The notes below the pieces were generated by a model that did no database searches, was not told the DNA's origin, and was given only the letters and a program-made list of their open reading frames with translations. DNA of 64,000 bases, taken from positions 372,001 to 436,000 of the forward strand of contig JBFWVR010000004.1 of NCBI GenBank assembly GCA_050246635.1, given 5' to 3'. Within the stretch, counting starts at the first letter, position 1. Each line of letters opens with the position of its first letter. The position numbers and the translations under genes were made by a program. The stretch comes from JBFWVR01 sp050246635 (GTDB lineage: Bacteria > Acidobacteriota > Vicinamibacteria > Vicinamibacterales > UBA2999). Positions 48,564 through 56,877 of this stretch are shown one piece after another.

Positions 48564-49265
48564 TCTCCTCCGCAGTGGCTCACGTTGCTGGCCTGGGTTT
48601 CGGTCGTGCTCGCCGTGGTCTCGGCCATCGTCGTCGCGCTGGACATCATGATCGGGCACCGGCAGCAGATGTGGATCATGGACGTGGTCTGGCCACTCAC
48701 GGCGTTGTGGAGCGGCCCGATCGGCCTCATCGCGTACTACCGTGTCGGCCGGCTGAGCACCAGGGCCAAGGCCGAACGCGCGAGCGACGCCGGGGAGAAG
48801 CCACCGGGCAAACGCAAACCGTTCTGGCAGAAGGTGGGCCTCGGCGCCACACACTGCGGCAGCGGCTGCACCCTGGGTGACCTGATCGCCGAGACGCTCG
48901 TGATCGCCGTGCCGGTGACCCTCTTCGGCCATGAGGTGTTCGGCACGTGGGCCGTCGACTTCGTGCTGGCGTTCCTGCTGGGTGTGGTCTTCCAGTACTT
49001 CACGATCGCGCCCATGCGCGACCTCGGCGTGCGGGAAGGGCTGAAGGCCGCCGTCAAGGCCGACACCGCCTCGCTCGTCGCCTGGCAGGTGGGGATGTAC
49101 GGGTGGATGGCCGTGGCGCTGTTCGTCCTGTTCTCGCCCGAGACGCTGCCCAAGTCCGGTCCCGAGTTCTGGTTCATGATGCAGGTTGCGATGTTCGCGG
49201 GCTTCATGACCAGCTATCCCGTGAACTGGTGGCTGATTCGCAGCGGGCTCAAGGAGGCCATGTAG
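48561..49265 (+). CDS. DUF4396 membrane protein
   Basis: A 234-residue protein with about six membrane helices. The DUF4396 signature HCGSGCTLGDLIAET (about residue 95) contains two cysteines and a histidine, likely metal ligands. IAYYRVGRL and QYFTIAPMRDLGVREGLKA are further conserved-looking loops. ATG 48561 is preferred to ATG 48537, as AAGG precedes it; both are inside a perfect hairpin. Members are often near heavy-metal or copper genes, but none is visible here. Confidence 0.85.
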   Translation: MSPPQWLTLLAWVSVVLAVVSAIVVALDIMIGHRQQMWIMDVVWPLTALWSGPIGLIAYYRVGRLSTRAKAERASDAGEKPPGKRKPFWQKVGLGATHCGSGCTLGDLIAETLVIAVPVTLFGHEVFGTWAVDFVLAFLLGVVFQYFTIAPMRDLGVREGLKAAVKADTASLVAWQVGMYGWMAVALFVLFSPETLPKSGPEFWFMMQVAMFAGFMTSYPVNWWLIRSGLKEAM

Positions 49266-49324
49266 CGGGCGCCTCGGGCCGACGCTCGGGAAAGCACCCC
49301 GATGCGGCGTAGAATGGCGCCCGC

Positions 49325-49909
49325 ATGCAGAAGAACCGCCTCGAGGCGTTCAGCGACGGCGTGCTGGCGATCATCATCACGATCATGGTGCTCGAGATGA
49401 AGGTGCCGCACGGCGAGGACGTGGCCGCGCTGCGGCCCATCCTGCCGGTGTTCCTCAGCTACGTGCTGAGTTTCGTGTACCTCGGGATCTACTGGAACAA
49501 CCACCACCACATGCTGCACACGTGCCGCCGGGTGACCGGCCCCACGTTGTGGGCGAACCTGCACCTGCTGTTCTGGCTCTCGCTCGTGCCGTTCGTGACC
49601 GGCTGGATGGGGGAGAACCACTTCGCCGCCCTGCCCGCCGCCGTCTACGGCGTCGTCATGCTGGCGGCGGCCATTGCCTACTGGATCCTCCAACAAGTGA
49701 TCATCGCCGCGCAGGGGCCGGGTTCACTGCTCCAGCACGCGGTCGGCGGTGACTGGAAGGGCAAGCTGTCCCCCAACCTCTACCTGCTGGCCATCGGCCT
49801 GGCGTTCGTCCAGCCGTGGCTGGCCATCGGCGTCTACGTGCTCGTCGCGCTCATCTGGCTCGTGCCGGACCGGCGCATCGAGCGCGTGCTCGTGGACGAG
49901 GGAGACTGA
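49325..49909 (+). CDS. TMEM175/DUF1211 potassium-channel-family protein
   Basis: A 194-residue membrane protein of the TMEM175 family. The signature at the start, NRLEAFSDGVLAIIITIMVL, contains the FSD motif of the pore-lining helix. WNNHHHMLHTCRRVTG and ANLHLLFWLSLVPF are typical of the following helices. Bacterial members form tetrameric potassium-selective leak channels. The next gene (cupin) follows 2 bases after the stop. Confidence 0.88.
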   Translation: MQKNRLEAFSDGVLAIIITIMVLEMKVPHGEDVAALRPILPVFLSYVLSFVYLGIYWNNHHHMLHTCRRVTGPTLWANLHLLFWLSLVPFVTGWMGENHFAALPAAVYGVVMLAAAIAYWILQQVIIAAQGPGSLLQHAVGGDWKGKLSPNLYLLAIGLAFVQPWLAIGVYVLVALIWLVPDRRIERVLVDEGD

Positions 49910-49911
49910 TC

Positions 49912-50283
49912 ATGGGCCGACCGATTGGCGTCGTGAACCTGGCTGACAAGTTCTCGAAGATCACCACCCACTGGGATCCGAAGATTGCCGGCGCGCTCAA
50001 CGGCCAGCACGTGAAGCTCGCGCGCTTCAAGGGGCCGTTTGTCTGGCACCAGCACGAAGGCGAGGACGAGCTCTTTCTCGTCGTGAAGGGCCGCCTCACC
50101 ATGCACTTCCGCGATCGGTCCGTGGAGGTGGGAGAGGGCGAGTTCATCATCGTGCCGCGTGGCGTGGAGCACCTGCCCGAGGCGCCGGACGAGGCGCACG
50201 TCGTGCTCTTCGAGCCGGCCTCGACCGTGAACACCGGCAACGCGAAGGACGCGCGCACCGTCGAGCACCCCGGCTGGATCTGA
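49912..50283 (+). CDS. Cupin-domain protein
   Basis: A 123-residue single cupin. Motif 1 is FVWHQHEGEDELFLVVKG with two histidines and a glutamate as metal ligands, and motif 2 is FIIVPRGVEHLPEAPDEA with a third histidine. Its start is two bases after the TMEM175-like gene, and its stop overlaps the next ATG (TGATG). This type includes isomerases and dioxygenases as well as simple ligand-binding proteins. Confidence 0.88.
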   Translation: MGRPIGVVNLADKFSKITTHWDPKIAGALNGQHVKLARFKGPFVWHQHEGEDELFLVVKGRLTMHFRDRSVEVGEGEFIIVPRGVEHLPEAPDEAHVVLFEPASTVNTGNAKDARTVEHPGWI

Positions 50284-51010
50284 TGGCGCGGCCGCCCGAG
50301 TACGGCGAGGACCTCGCCTGGGTGCACCATGTGGGTTTCGGCGGCTTTGCCCGCGAGGCCGCTCCGGGATTGCTGGCGCTGCTCCGGGCGCGTGGCCTGG
50401 CCGGCGGCACGGTCGTCGACCTCGGGTGCGGCGACGGCGGCTGGCTGGTCGCGCTGGGACGGGCGGGCTACGACGCCGTCGGGATCGAGCAGTCGCCCGC
50501 GTTCGTGGCGTTGGCCAGGCGTGCCGCGCCACGGGCCCGGGTTGTGCAGGGATCCATCCACGGCGTGGCGCTGCCGCCGGCCGCGGCCTGTACCGCGCTC
50601 GGCGAGGTGCTGAACTACGGCCTCACGCCGCGCGCGGCCACGCGCGCGCTTCCGCGCCTCTTCCGCCGCGTGCACCGTGCCCTGGCGCCAGGCGGGCTCT
50701 TTGTCTTCGACATGGTCGTGGCCGGCCGGCGGCGTACGAGGCCTGGCGGGAGGGGCCGGGCTGGGCGGTCGCAGTGCGTGTGAGCGAGGATCCCGCTGCG
50801 GGCACGCTGACGCGACGCATCGTCACGTTCGTCCGCCGCCGCGGCGCCTTCCGTCGAGCCGAGGAGCATCACGTGATCCACGTGCCGCGCAGGGAGGCCA
50901 TCGTCACCATGCTGCGGGACACCGGATTCACCGTCCGCACGACGCGCTGGTACGGCCAGCAGCCGCTGGCGCCTCGACGCGTGGCGTTCATCGCGCGCCG
51001 CGCCCGATAG
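50283..51010 (+). pseudogene. Class I SAM-dependent methyltransferase, frameshifted
   Basis: The first frame (50283 to about 50740) gives motif I as VVDLGCGDGGWLVALGRAG, an acidic residue in DAVGIEQS and APGGLFVFDMVVAGR, all standard for class I methyltransferases. From about 50735 the homologous sequence continues in another frame: PAAYEAWREGPGWAVAV, then HHVIHVPRREAIVTMLRDTG and the C-terminus to 51010. One base removed or added near 50740 would restore a protein of about 240 residues. The gene is therefore either broken or has a sequencing indel. Confidence 0.78.
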
Positions 51011-51022
51011 CGGCGAATCGCG

Positions 51023-51316
51023 GTGCGCCGCTGCGAGATTGCCATCCGCACGGCGGTGGGCGCCGCTCCGAGCGATGTCCTGCGGCTGGTCATGGGCCGT
51101 GGACTCGCGCTCGCGGCCATGGGCGTCGTCCTGGGCCTCGTCGCCGGTCTCGCGGTCTCCCGGGTGCTCACCTCGCTCGTTGCCGGCGCGGATGCCCGCG
51201 ACCCCGTGGGCCTGGCCGCGGCCGTGCTCGTGTTGCTCGCGGCCGCCACCCTGGCGTGCTGGTTGCCGGCCCGCCGCGCGCTGGCGATCGACCCGGCAGC
51301 GGCGCTGCGCGAGTAG
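51023..51316 (+). pseudogene. C-terminal remnant of an FtsX/MacB-type ABC permease
   Basis: This 97-residue frame reads CEIAIRTAVGAAPSDVLRLV, then two hydrophobic segments (LALAAMGVVLGLVAGLAV and LAAAVLVLLAAATLACWL) and PARRALAIDPAAALRE. That is exactly the last 100 residues of a FtsX-like permease of about 400-800 residues. The upstream part and the ATPase are missing, and the sequence before it is the methyltransferase. It is most likely a deletion remnant. Confidence 0.72.
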
Positions 51317-51457
51317 CGCCGCACCAGGCACGGAAACCCGGCGGGCGGCACCACCCACCCGGGATCGCGATCGTGGCCGATGGCGCAGAAGGCCTCGATT
51401 GCCGTGGCACTGCCATTGCTGCCTGCCACTTCCGGTCCTGCGGCCGGGAGGTGGGCG

Positions 51458-53803
51458 ATGGCCACCGTAACAGTGGAGTCGGAATGCGCGCAGCTCGCGG
51501 TGCCCGGCCACTGGGCTCAGGCGGCGCGCTGCTATGAGGGCCTGGGCCGATCGGCGGACGCCAGCGACTGCTGGCGTGCGGCCGCGGACGACATCGCGCC
51601 AGGCGCATACCAGAAGCGAATCGACTGCTGTCAGCGCGCGCACGCGCGAGCGCTCGACGCGGGCGATGCCAGGCGTGCGGCCGCGGCGCTCGGGCGCGCG
51701 GCGGAGATCTGCGAGGACTGGCACCGGACCGCGACGGCGACAGCCGAGCGGGAGGCAGCCCTGGATCAGGCGCTCGGCTTCAGGTCGCGTCAGGGCGATG
51801 CCTGCGCGGCCGGAAACGAATGGGACCAGGCGTCCCGGGCGTTCGCCCTCGCCGGCATGCACGCGCGGCTGCTTTCGCGGCACGCGGTCTGCCTTGCACG
51901 GGCCCGGCACGCCGCGGACGCCGCCTCGCGTGTCGCGCCTCCAGACGATGCAGGGTTGCTGGTCACGGCGTGGGATCTCGTGGGCCGTGCGCTGGTCTCG
52001 CTCGATCGCGACTGCGCGGGCGCGGCCGAGGCCTGGCAGAAGGCGGCGGAGCACGCCACCCGTGGAGGGATCACGTATCGCGCCCCGCGGTGCGCCACGA
52101 TCGGCCTCGATGCCGACCCGTCGGTACTGGAGCCGCCCGGCCGCGACCCGGCATTCGCGGCCGCGGCCGTCCGCTACGCCTTCAAGGACGGCGTCCTGCA
52201 CCGCTGGACGCCAGAAGGAGCCGGCCCAGTCGATCCACGGTATCTCTCCACCATCACGGCCAGGCTGAGCGAGCCGTCCGGCCGTGTGGCCAACTGCCTG
52301 GTGTCCTTCCGCGCACGCCGGACCGATGGCCTCGTGCTGTCGGCACGGGTGCGGACGAACCGCGACGGCGTGGCCGTGGCGACCTTCTGCGCCACAGGAC
52401 GAGCCGGGGTCGCAAGCATTGCCGTGACGGACCGCACCGGGGCCCGCGCGTCGGTGGACGTCACCATCTCCCCGGGACCGGCCGAGGGTATCGCGCTGAC
52501 CGAACTGCGCTGGCTTTATCCCAATTCCCTTGGGCTGTACGGTCCCAGGTGCGAAGCCGTTCACTGGCGCCGCCGCGGTGTGCGGCCCATCGCGCACGTC
52601 TTCGGCGGGCGTGGCCTGCATGGCCGGGGACGGGACCCGGAGGGCCTGGAGCTCGAACTCGTGCTGGCCCGTGAGCCCGGCGTGTCGGCGGTCGAGTCCG
52701 CCAGCGAAATCAAGATCACTGGCAACGCCAGGTTCACGGCCCACGCCGACTCCCCCCGGCCCTTGCCCGCGTGGGAGATCGACTTCGAGAGTGAGCCCGC
52801 CACGCTCACGCCGGAGCCGGCGCCAGTCCGGGTCCGCAGCCACGGCTGTCTCCCGGACACGGTCGGCCATTACGCGGTCCACGCCACCTGGCGCTTCCAG
52901 GTCCGCGCGGCGGCCGGTGCCGCCTGGCGGGCACTGCCAGGCGCGCACGTGACCCTCAACGACATGTTCGTCACCTGGCGACAGCCGCTGCCTGCCGTCA
53001 TGGCCCGCGCCGCGTTCGTGTTCGGCATGACCTGGCCTCCCGTCGCGCAGCAATACGGGACCCCGCTGTATGAGGAGTGCGGAGGACTCTGGTATCCCAG
53101 GGTGTACCTGGAATGCCTGCGGTGGAGCACTCGCGCGCTCGTGGCCCACGGCGCCCTGGAGCCGCCCGTGCCTGCCGCCACGGCCGCGTCCCTCGAAGCG
53201 CGTGAGGATCTGGCCGTGCTCGACATCCTGCATGACGCCGCCTGCGGTGCGCCGCCGCTGAGCCGCCTGAACCGGGTTGACGCCCTGATGATCCCCGCGG
53301 CCCCGTCGCCCCACTACCAGGCGCTCGACGTCATCGAGCACGGCAACGGGAACTGCGGCGACTGGGCCTGCCTCTTCCACGACCTCGCGGCCGCCCAGGG
53401 CGTCCACGTGAGCCTGGCGACGCTCGGCGTCTCGCGCGGTGCCGAGAACTGCTGCATGTATCCGGACACGCACGAACGCGACGCCGCGCTGCCGGCCGTG
53501 TACGACGTCTTCATCGGGGGCATGGCCGACGGCGACGGGCCAGCAATCGGCCTGCGCAGCACGCGCGACGTCGCCGTGTTCGGGACGCGAGGCATGCGTC
53601 GCGCCTACTCGCGCTACCTGGCGCCGATCCTCGGCGTGGATCCGGAGGCGATGGGGTTTGTCACCCTGTGGGATCCGCCGGGCGAGCGCCGCTGCACCCG
53701 GTCGGGGTGCGGAGCCACATTCCGCGATTACGTCGATCCGGAAAGTGGCCGGCGCGGCAGCTGCTGTCCGGCCTGCGGCGGGGTGCTGCCGGCCGTCGAC
53801 TGA
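51458..53803 (+). CDS. Large multidomain protein: helical repeats, Ig-like, transglutaminase-like, zinc ribbon
   Basis: A 781-residue protein without signal peptide or membrane segment. Residues 1-200 form short helical repeats (HWAQAARCYEGLGRSADASD) like TPR/SNAP repeats. About 255-350 is a bacterial Ig-like (Big-1-like) domain with SARVRTNRDGVAVATFCATG. About 360-520 is a beta-rich middle. About 540-720 resembles a transglutaminase/cysteine protease core, with HGNGNCGDWACLFHDLAAAQ holding the likely catalytic cysteine. The last 45 residues are a zinc ribbon (CTRSGCG...CCPACGG). GGGAGG upstream supports ATG 51458. I know no characterised protein with this order. Confidence 0.8.
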   Translation: MATVTVESECAQLAVPGHWAQAARCYEGLGRSADASDCWRAAADDIAPGAYQKRIDCCQRAHARALDAGDARRAAAALGRAAEICEDWHRTATATAEREAALDQALGFRSRQGDACAAGNEWDQASRAFALAGMHARLLSRHAVCLARARHAADAASRVAPPDDAGLLVTAWDLVGRALVSLDRDCAGAAEAWQKAAEHATRGGITYRAPRCATIGLDADPSVLEPPGRDPAFAAAAVRYAFKDGVLHRWTPEGAGPVDPRYLSTITARLSEPSGRVANCLVSFRARRTDGLVLSARVRTNRDGVAVATFCATGRAGVASIAVTDRTGARASVDVTISPGPAEGIALTELRWLYPNSLGLYGPRCEAVHWRRRGVRPIAHVFGGRGLHGRGRDPEGLELELVLAREPGVSAVESASEIKITGNARFTAHADSPRPLPAWEIDFESEPATLTPEPAPVRVRSHGCLPDTVGHYAVHATWRFQVRAAAGAAWRALPGAHVTLNDMFVTWRQPLPAVMARAAFVFGMTWPPVAQQYGTPLYEECGGLWYPRVYLECLRWSTRALVAHGALEPPVPAATAASLEAREDLAVLDILHDAACGAPPLSRLNRVDALMIPAAPSPHYQALDVIEHGNGNCGDWACLFHDLAAAQGVHVSLATLGVSRGAENCCMYPDTHERDAALPAVYDVFIGGMADGDGPAIGLRSTRDVAVFGTRGMRRAYSRYLAPILGVDPEAMGFVTLWDPPGERRCTRSGCGATFRDYVDPESGRRGSCCPACGGVLPAVD

Positions 53804-53860
53804 CATCGGCCGGCGCGCGTCGCGCGCCTCACGGTGGCGCGTAGTACCATCGTCGCCCGC

Positions 53861-54544
53861 ATGCTGCTCCTTTTCGATCTCGACGGCACCCTGACCAACT
53901 CGTCCACCGGCATCATCCGCTCCGTCAACCACGCCTTCGAGCGGCTCGGGCATCCCGAGGTGTCGGATGCCGACATCCGGAGCCTGATCGGCGCCCCGCT
54001 CGCGCAGATCTTCCAGCGGGTCCTCGGTCCGCTCGACGGGGAGACGATCGACCGCGGCGTCGCGGCCTACCGCGAGCGCTTCTTCGAGGTCGGCTTTCGC
54101 GAGAACGAGGTGTATGACGGCGTCCCCGAGACGCTGGACGACCTGTTGGCGCGCGGGCATCGGCTTCAAGTCGTCACGGCCAAGCCGGTCGCATCGGCCT
54201 CGCGGGTGCTCGAGCACTTCGGGCTGGCGGGGTACTTCGAGATGGTCCGCGGCTCGGCGCCCGACGTGCACGCGTTCGACAAGGCCGACCTGGTCCGGCT
54301 CGCGCTGGCGGAGGCGGGGTGCCCGGCCGGGCGCACCGCGATGATTGGCGACCGCGCCGACGATGTCCGGGCCGGCACCGCCAACGGCGTGGAGTCGGTG
54401 GGCGTGCTGTGGGGATACGGTCTCGCGGATGAGCTGCTGGCGGCTGGAGCGGCCTGGCTGGCGGACGCGCCGGCCGACCTCATCAGGGTCGGCGAGGGGG
54501 CCTCGAGGCCGGTGACGGGCGAGGCGGGCACGCGGCACTCGTGA
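53861..54544 (+). CDS. HAD-superfamily hydrolase (phosphoglycolate-phosphatase-like)
   Basis: A 227-residue HAD hydrolase. Motif I is LLLFDLDGTLTNS (nucleophile in DLDGT, about residue 5), motif II is the threonine in LQVVTAKPVASASRVLEHFG, and motif IV is MIGDRADDVRAG. The helical cap between motifs I and II fits the Gph/PpaX group. The start is ATG 53861; GTG 53834 is possible. Substrate could be phosphoglycolate or pyrophosphate. Confidence 0.87.
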   Translation: MLLLFDLDGTLTNSSTGIIRSVNHAFERLGHPEVSDADIRSLIGAPLAQIFQRVLGPLDGETIDRGVAAYRERFFEVGFRENEVYDGVPETLDDLLARGHRLQVVTAKPVASASRVLEHFGLAGYFEMVRGSAPDVHAFDKADLVRLALAEAGCPAGRTAMIGDRADDVRAGTANGVESVGVLWGYGLADELLAAGAAWLADAPADLIRVGEGASRPVTGEAGTRHS

Positions 54545-54584
54545 CTTGATCGGCAGCGCAATGTAGGTGACACTCCCGGCATCC

Positions 54585-55289
54585 ATGCCGGCCGCACCCA
54601 TCCCGCTCGATGAAGAGGCCCGCGTCCGGGTGCTTCGCGACTATCACATCCTCGACACCGAGCCCGAGCAGGCCTTCGAGGACATCGTGCGCCTGGCCTC
54701 CGCGATCTGCCAGACGCCGATTGCGCTGATTGATGCCTCTCGGCAATGGTTCAAGGCCCGCGTGGGACTCGAGGTGCAGTCGACGCCGCGCGAGGTCGCC
54801 TTCTGCGCGCACGCCATCCACGACTCGTCGCCCCTCGTCGTGCGGGACGCCCTGACGGATCGGCGGTTCTCCGACAACCCCCTTGTGCTCGGCGACCCCC
54901 ACATCCGCTTCTACGCGGGCTCGCCGCTCGTGACGCCCGATGGCCACAAGCTCGGCACCCTCTGCGTGATCGACCAGGCCCCGCGGCGCCTCGAGCCCGA
55001 CCAGCGGGATGCCCTCGAGACGCTGTCGCGGATCGTCATGCAGCAGCTCGAGATGCGTCGTGTGACGCGTGAGCTGGCGTCGGCCCTGGAACGCGCGCGC
55101 GTCTTGAGCGGGCTGCTGCCGATCTGTGCATACTGCAAGCGTGTCCGCGACGACAAGAACTACTGGAGCGAGGTCGAGCAGTACGTGCACACCCACGCGG
55201 CCGTGGACTTCTCGCATGGCATCTGCCCCGATTGCGTGACCCGCTACTTCAGTGAGCTCGATCAGGAGGAGCCCGGCGGGAAGGCGTGA
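54585..55289 (+). CDS. GAF-domain protein with C-terminal zinc-knuckle
   Basis: A 234-residue sensor-like protein. The GAF domain (about residues 20-170) opens with VLRDYHILDTEPEQAFEDIV and contains REVAFCAHAIHDSSPLVVRD and GHKLGTLCVIDQAPRRL, a common bacterial GAF subgroup. After a helix, the C-terminus has PICAYCKRVRDDKNYW and HGICPDC, a four-cysteine zinc site often found at the end of sensor proteins. It lacks an output domain, so it may act through a partner kinase. Its stop region overlaps a possible start of the next gene. Confidence 0.87.
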   Translation: MPAAPIPLDEEARVRVLRDYHILDTEPEQAFEDIVRLASAICQTPIALIDASRQWFKARVGLEVQSTPREVAFCAHAIHDSSPLVVRDALTDRRFSDNPLVLGDPHIRFYAGSPLVTPDGHKLGTLCVIDQAPRRLEPDQRDALETLSRIVMQQLEMRRVTRELASALERARVLSGLLPICAYCKRVRDDKNYWSEVEQYVHTHAAVDFSHGICPDCVTRYFSELDQEEPGGKA

Positions 55290-55324
55290 CGAGCCGCGCG
55301 CGGCAGGCGTGGTTCCGGGCGACA

Positions 55325-56224
55325 ATGGTCGACATGCCGTCCCTGCCGTCCGTCGTGTTGCTTTCCCTCGCGCTTGCCGTCCAGGTTCCCGCCGCGCTGC
55401 GCCCCGACCCGCCGAAGGAGTGTTCGAACTGCGCGGGCTGGAACCGGCCCCACGCGCCGTTCCGCCTCTTCGGCAACAGCTATTACGTCGGAGTCGCCGG
55501 CCTGTCAGCCGTGCTCGTGACGTCGGAGGCCGGGCACGTGCTGCTCGATGGCGGGCTGCCGCAATCGGCCGCCCTCATCGACGCGAACATCCGCGCTCTC
55601 GGTTTCCGCACCGAGGACGTCCGGCTCATTGTCGTGTCGCACACCCACTACGATCACGTGGGTGGTGTCGCGGCGCTCCAGCGCTTCACGGGCGCCACGG
55701 TGGCGGCCAGTGCCGCCGGCGCGAAGGCGCTCCAGCATGGCGGTCCGCTGGCAGACGACCCGCAGTATGGCTTCGGCGAACGGGCCAACAGCTTCCCGGC
55801 GGTCCGCGACGTCCGCGTCGTCGTGGACGGGGAGACGCTGCGTGTCGGTCCGCTGGCCGTGACCGCCCATCTCACCCCCGGCCACACGCCAGGCGCCACC
55901 ACGTGGACCTGGCGCAGCTGCGAGGGCAATCGGTGCCTGGACATGGTGTACGCGGACAGCCTGAACGCCGTGTCCGACGATGACTTCAAGTTCACCGCGC
56001 CCGACATCACTGCCTCCTTCAGGCGCTCCATCGACACCGTGGCCGGGTTGCCCTGCGACGTGATGGTGGCGGTGCACCCGGGGTTCTCGCGGTTGGACGA
56101 CCGCCTGGCGAAGCGCGAGGCAGGTGATGCGGACGCATTCATCGATCCTGGGGCGTGTCGCGCGTACGCCGAGGCGGCACGCACGTCGCTCGACGAGCGG
56201 ATAACCCGCGAAAAGGCCCGGTAG
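55325..56224 (+). CDS. Subclass B3 metallo-beta-lactamase
   Basis: A 299-residue exported MBL-fold enzyme. The signal peptide is about residues 1-24 (SVVLLSLALAVQVPAAL). The zinc-binding motif HTHYDH (about residues 106-111), the second histidine in TPGHTPGATTWTW (about 186) and the third in VAVHPGFS (about 254) are all present, and the spacing with the GTSWTW-like TTWTW fits subclass B3. The N-terminal KECSNCAGWNRP resembles B3 enzymes too. ATG 55325 is chosen; a GTG at 55286 overlaps the GAF gene. Whether it hydrolyses carbapenems cannot be read. Confidence 0.87.
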   Translation: MVDMPSLPSVVLLSLALAVQVPAALRPDPPKECSNCAGWNRPHAPFRLFGNSYYVGVAGLSAVLVTSEAGHVLLDGGLPQSAALIDANIRALGFRTEDVRLIVVSHTHYDHVGGVAALQRFTGATVAASAAGAKALQHGGPLADDPQYGFGERANSFPAVRDVRVVVDGETLRVGPLAVTAHLTPGHTPGATTWTWRSCEGNRCLDMVYADSLNAVSDDDFKFTAPDITASFRRSIDTVAGLPCDVMVAVHPGFSRLDDRLAKREAGDADAFIDPGACRAYAEAARTSLDERITREKAR

Positions 56225-56243
56225 TCCGGGGGAGGACGGTTGC

Positions 56244-56795
56244 ATGGCCACGAAGACCGAGCGTCAGGTGGCGCTGCTGCGGGGCATCAACGTCGGCAAG
56301 GCGAAGCGGGTCGCGATGGCGGACCTCCGCGCGCTCGTCGAGGGGCTCGGATACACCGACGTGCGCACGCTGCTCAACAGCGGCAACGTCGTCTACACCG
56401 CGTCCGCGAAGCTGGCGGGCGGCTCGGCGGCCCGCATCGAGGCAGCCATCGCGCGCGACCTCGGCGTCTCGTCGCGCGTGACGGTGCTGTCGGCGGCCGA
56501 GCTGGCCACGGTGGTGCGCGACAATCCCCTGGTGGAAGTGGCCGACAATCACTCCCGCCTGTTTGCGATGGTGCTGGCCGACGCCGCGGCCAGGACTGCC
56601 GTGCTGCCGCTGACCCGCCGCGACTGGGCGCCGGAGGGCTTCGCCGTGGGAAAACACGCGGCCTATGCTTGGTGTCCCGGCGGGGTGCTCGAGAGCCCGG
56701 CGATGCTGGCAGCCGGCAAGGCGCTGGGCGACAATGTCACCACGCGCAACTGGGCGACGATGCTCAAGATTGCGGCGCTGGCAGGCGTGGAGTGA
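56244..56795 (+). CDS. DUF1697 protein
   Basis: A 183-residue DUF1697 protein. Hallmarks are QVALLRGINVGKAKRVAMAD at the N-terminus, LNSGNVVYTA near residue 44 and the C-terminal GDNVTTRNWATMLKIAALA. GGGGGAGG lies about 9 bases upstream. The family is widespread and uncharacterised; it is small and cytosolic. A perfect hairpin follows 20 bases after the stop. Confidence 0.9.
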   Translation: MATKTERQVALLRGINVGKAKRVAMADLRALVEGLGYTDVRTLLNSGNVVYTASAKLAGGSAARIEAAIARDLGVSSRVTVLSAAELATVVRDNPLVEVADNHSRLFAMVLADAAARTAVLPLTRRDWAPEGFAVGKHAAYAWCPGGVLESPAMLAAGKALGDNVTTRNWATMLKIAALAGVE

Positions 56796-56814
56796 GTGTG
56801 GTGGCGGGGTGAAT

Positions 56815-56841
56815 CGGAAAAGGGGTCAGATCCCTTTTCCG
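56815..56841. repeat. REP-like palindrome, 10-bp arms
   Basis: Arms CGGAAAAGGG and CCCTTTTCCG with spacer GTCAGAT. It begins 20 bases after the DUF1697 stop codon. It could act as a bidirectional terminator, as T and A runs are inside the arms, or be a REP-like element related to the one at 58347. Confidence 0.7.
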
Positions 56842-56877
56842 CAGACGAAGGGGGAGACCCTCGTCGGAGAGAGCACC

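Noticed and set aside
50615..54601. A 1328-codon open frame on the minus strand
   Set aside because: It lies antisense to five well-supported plus-strand genes, has arginine/glycine-rich composition and no recognisable domain; typical GC-rich shadow frame.
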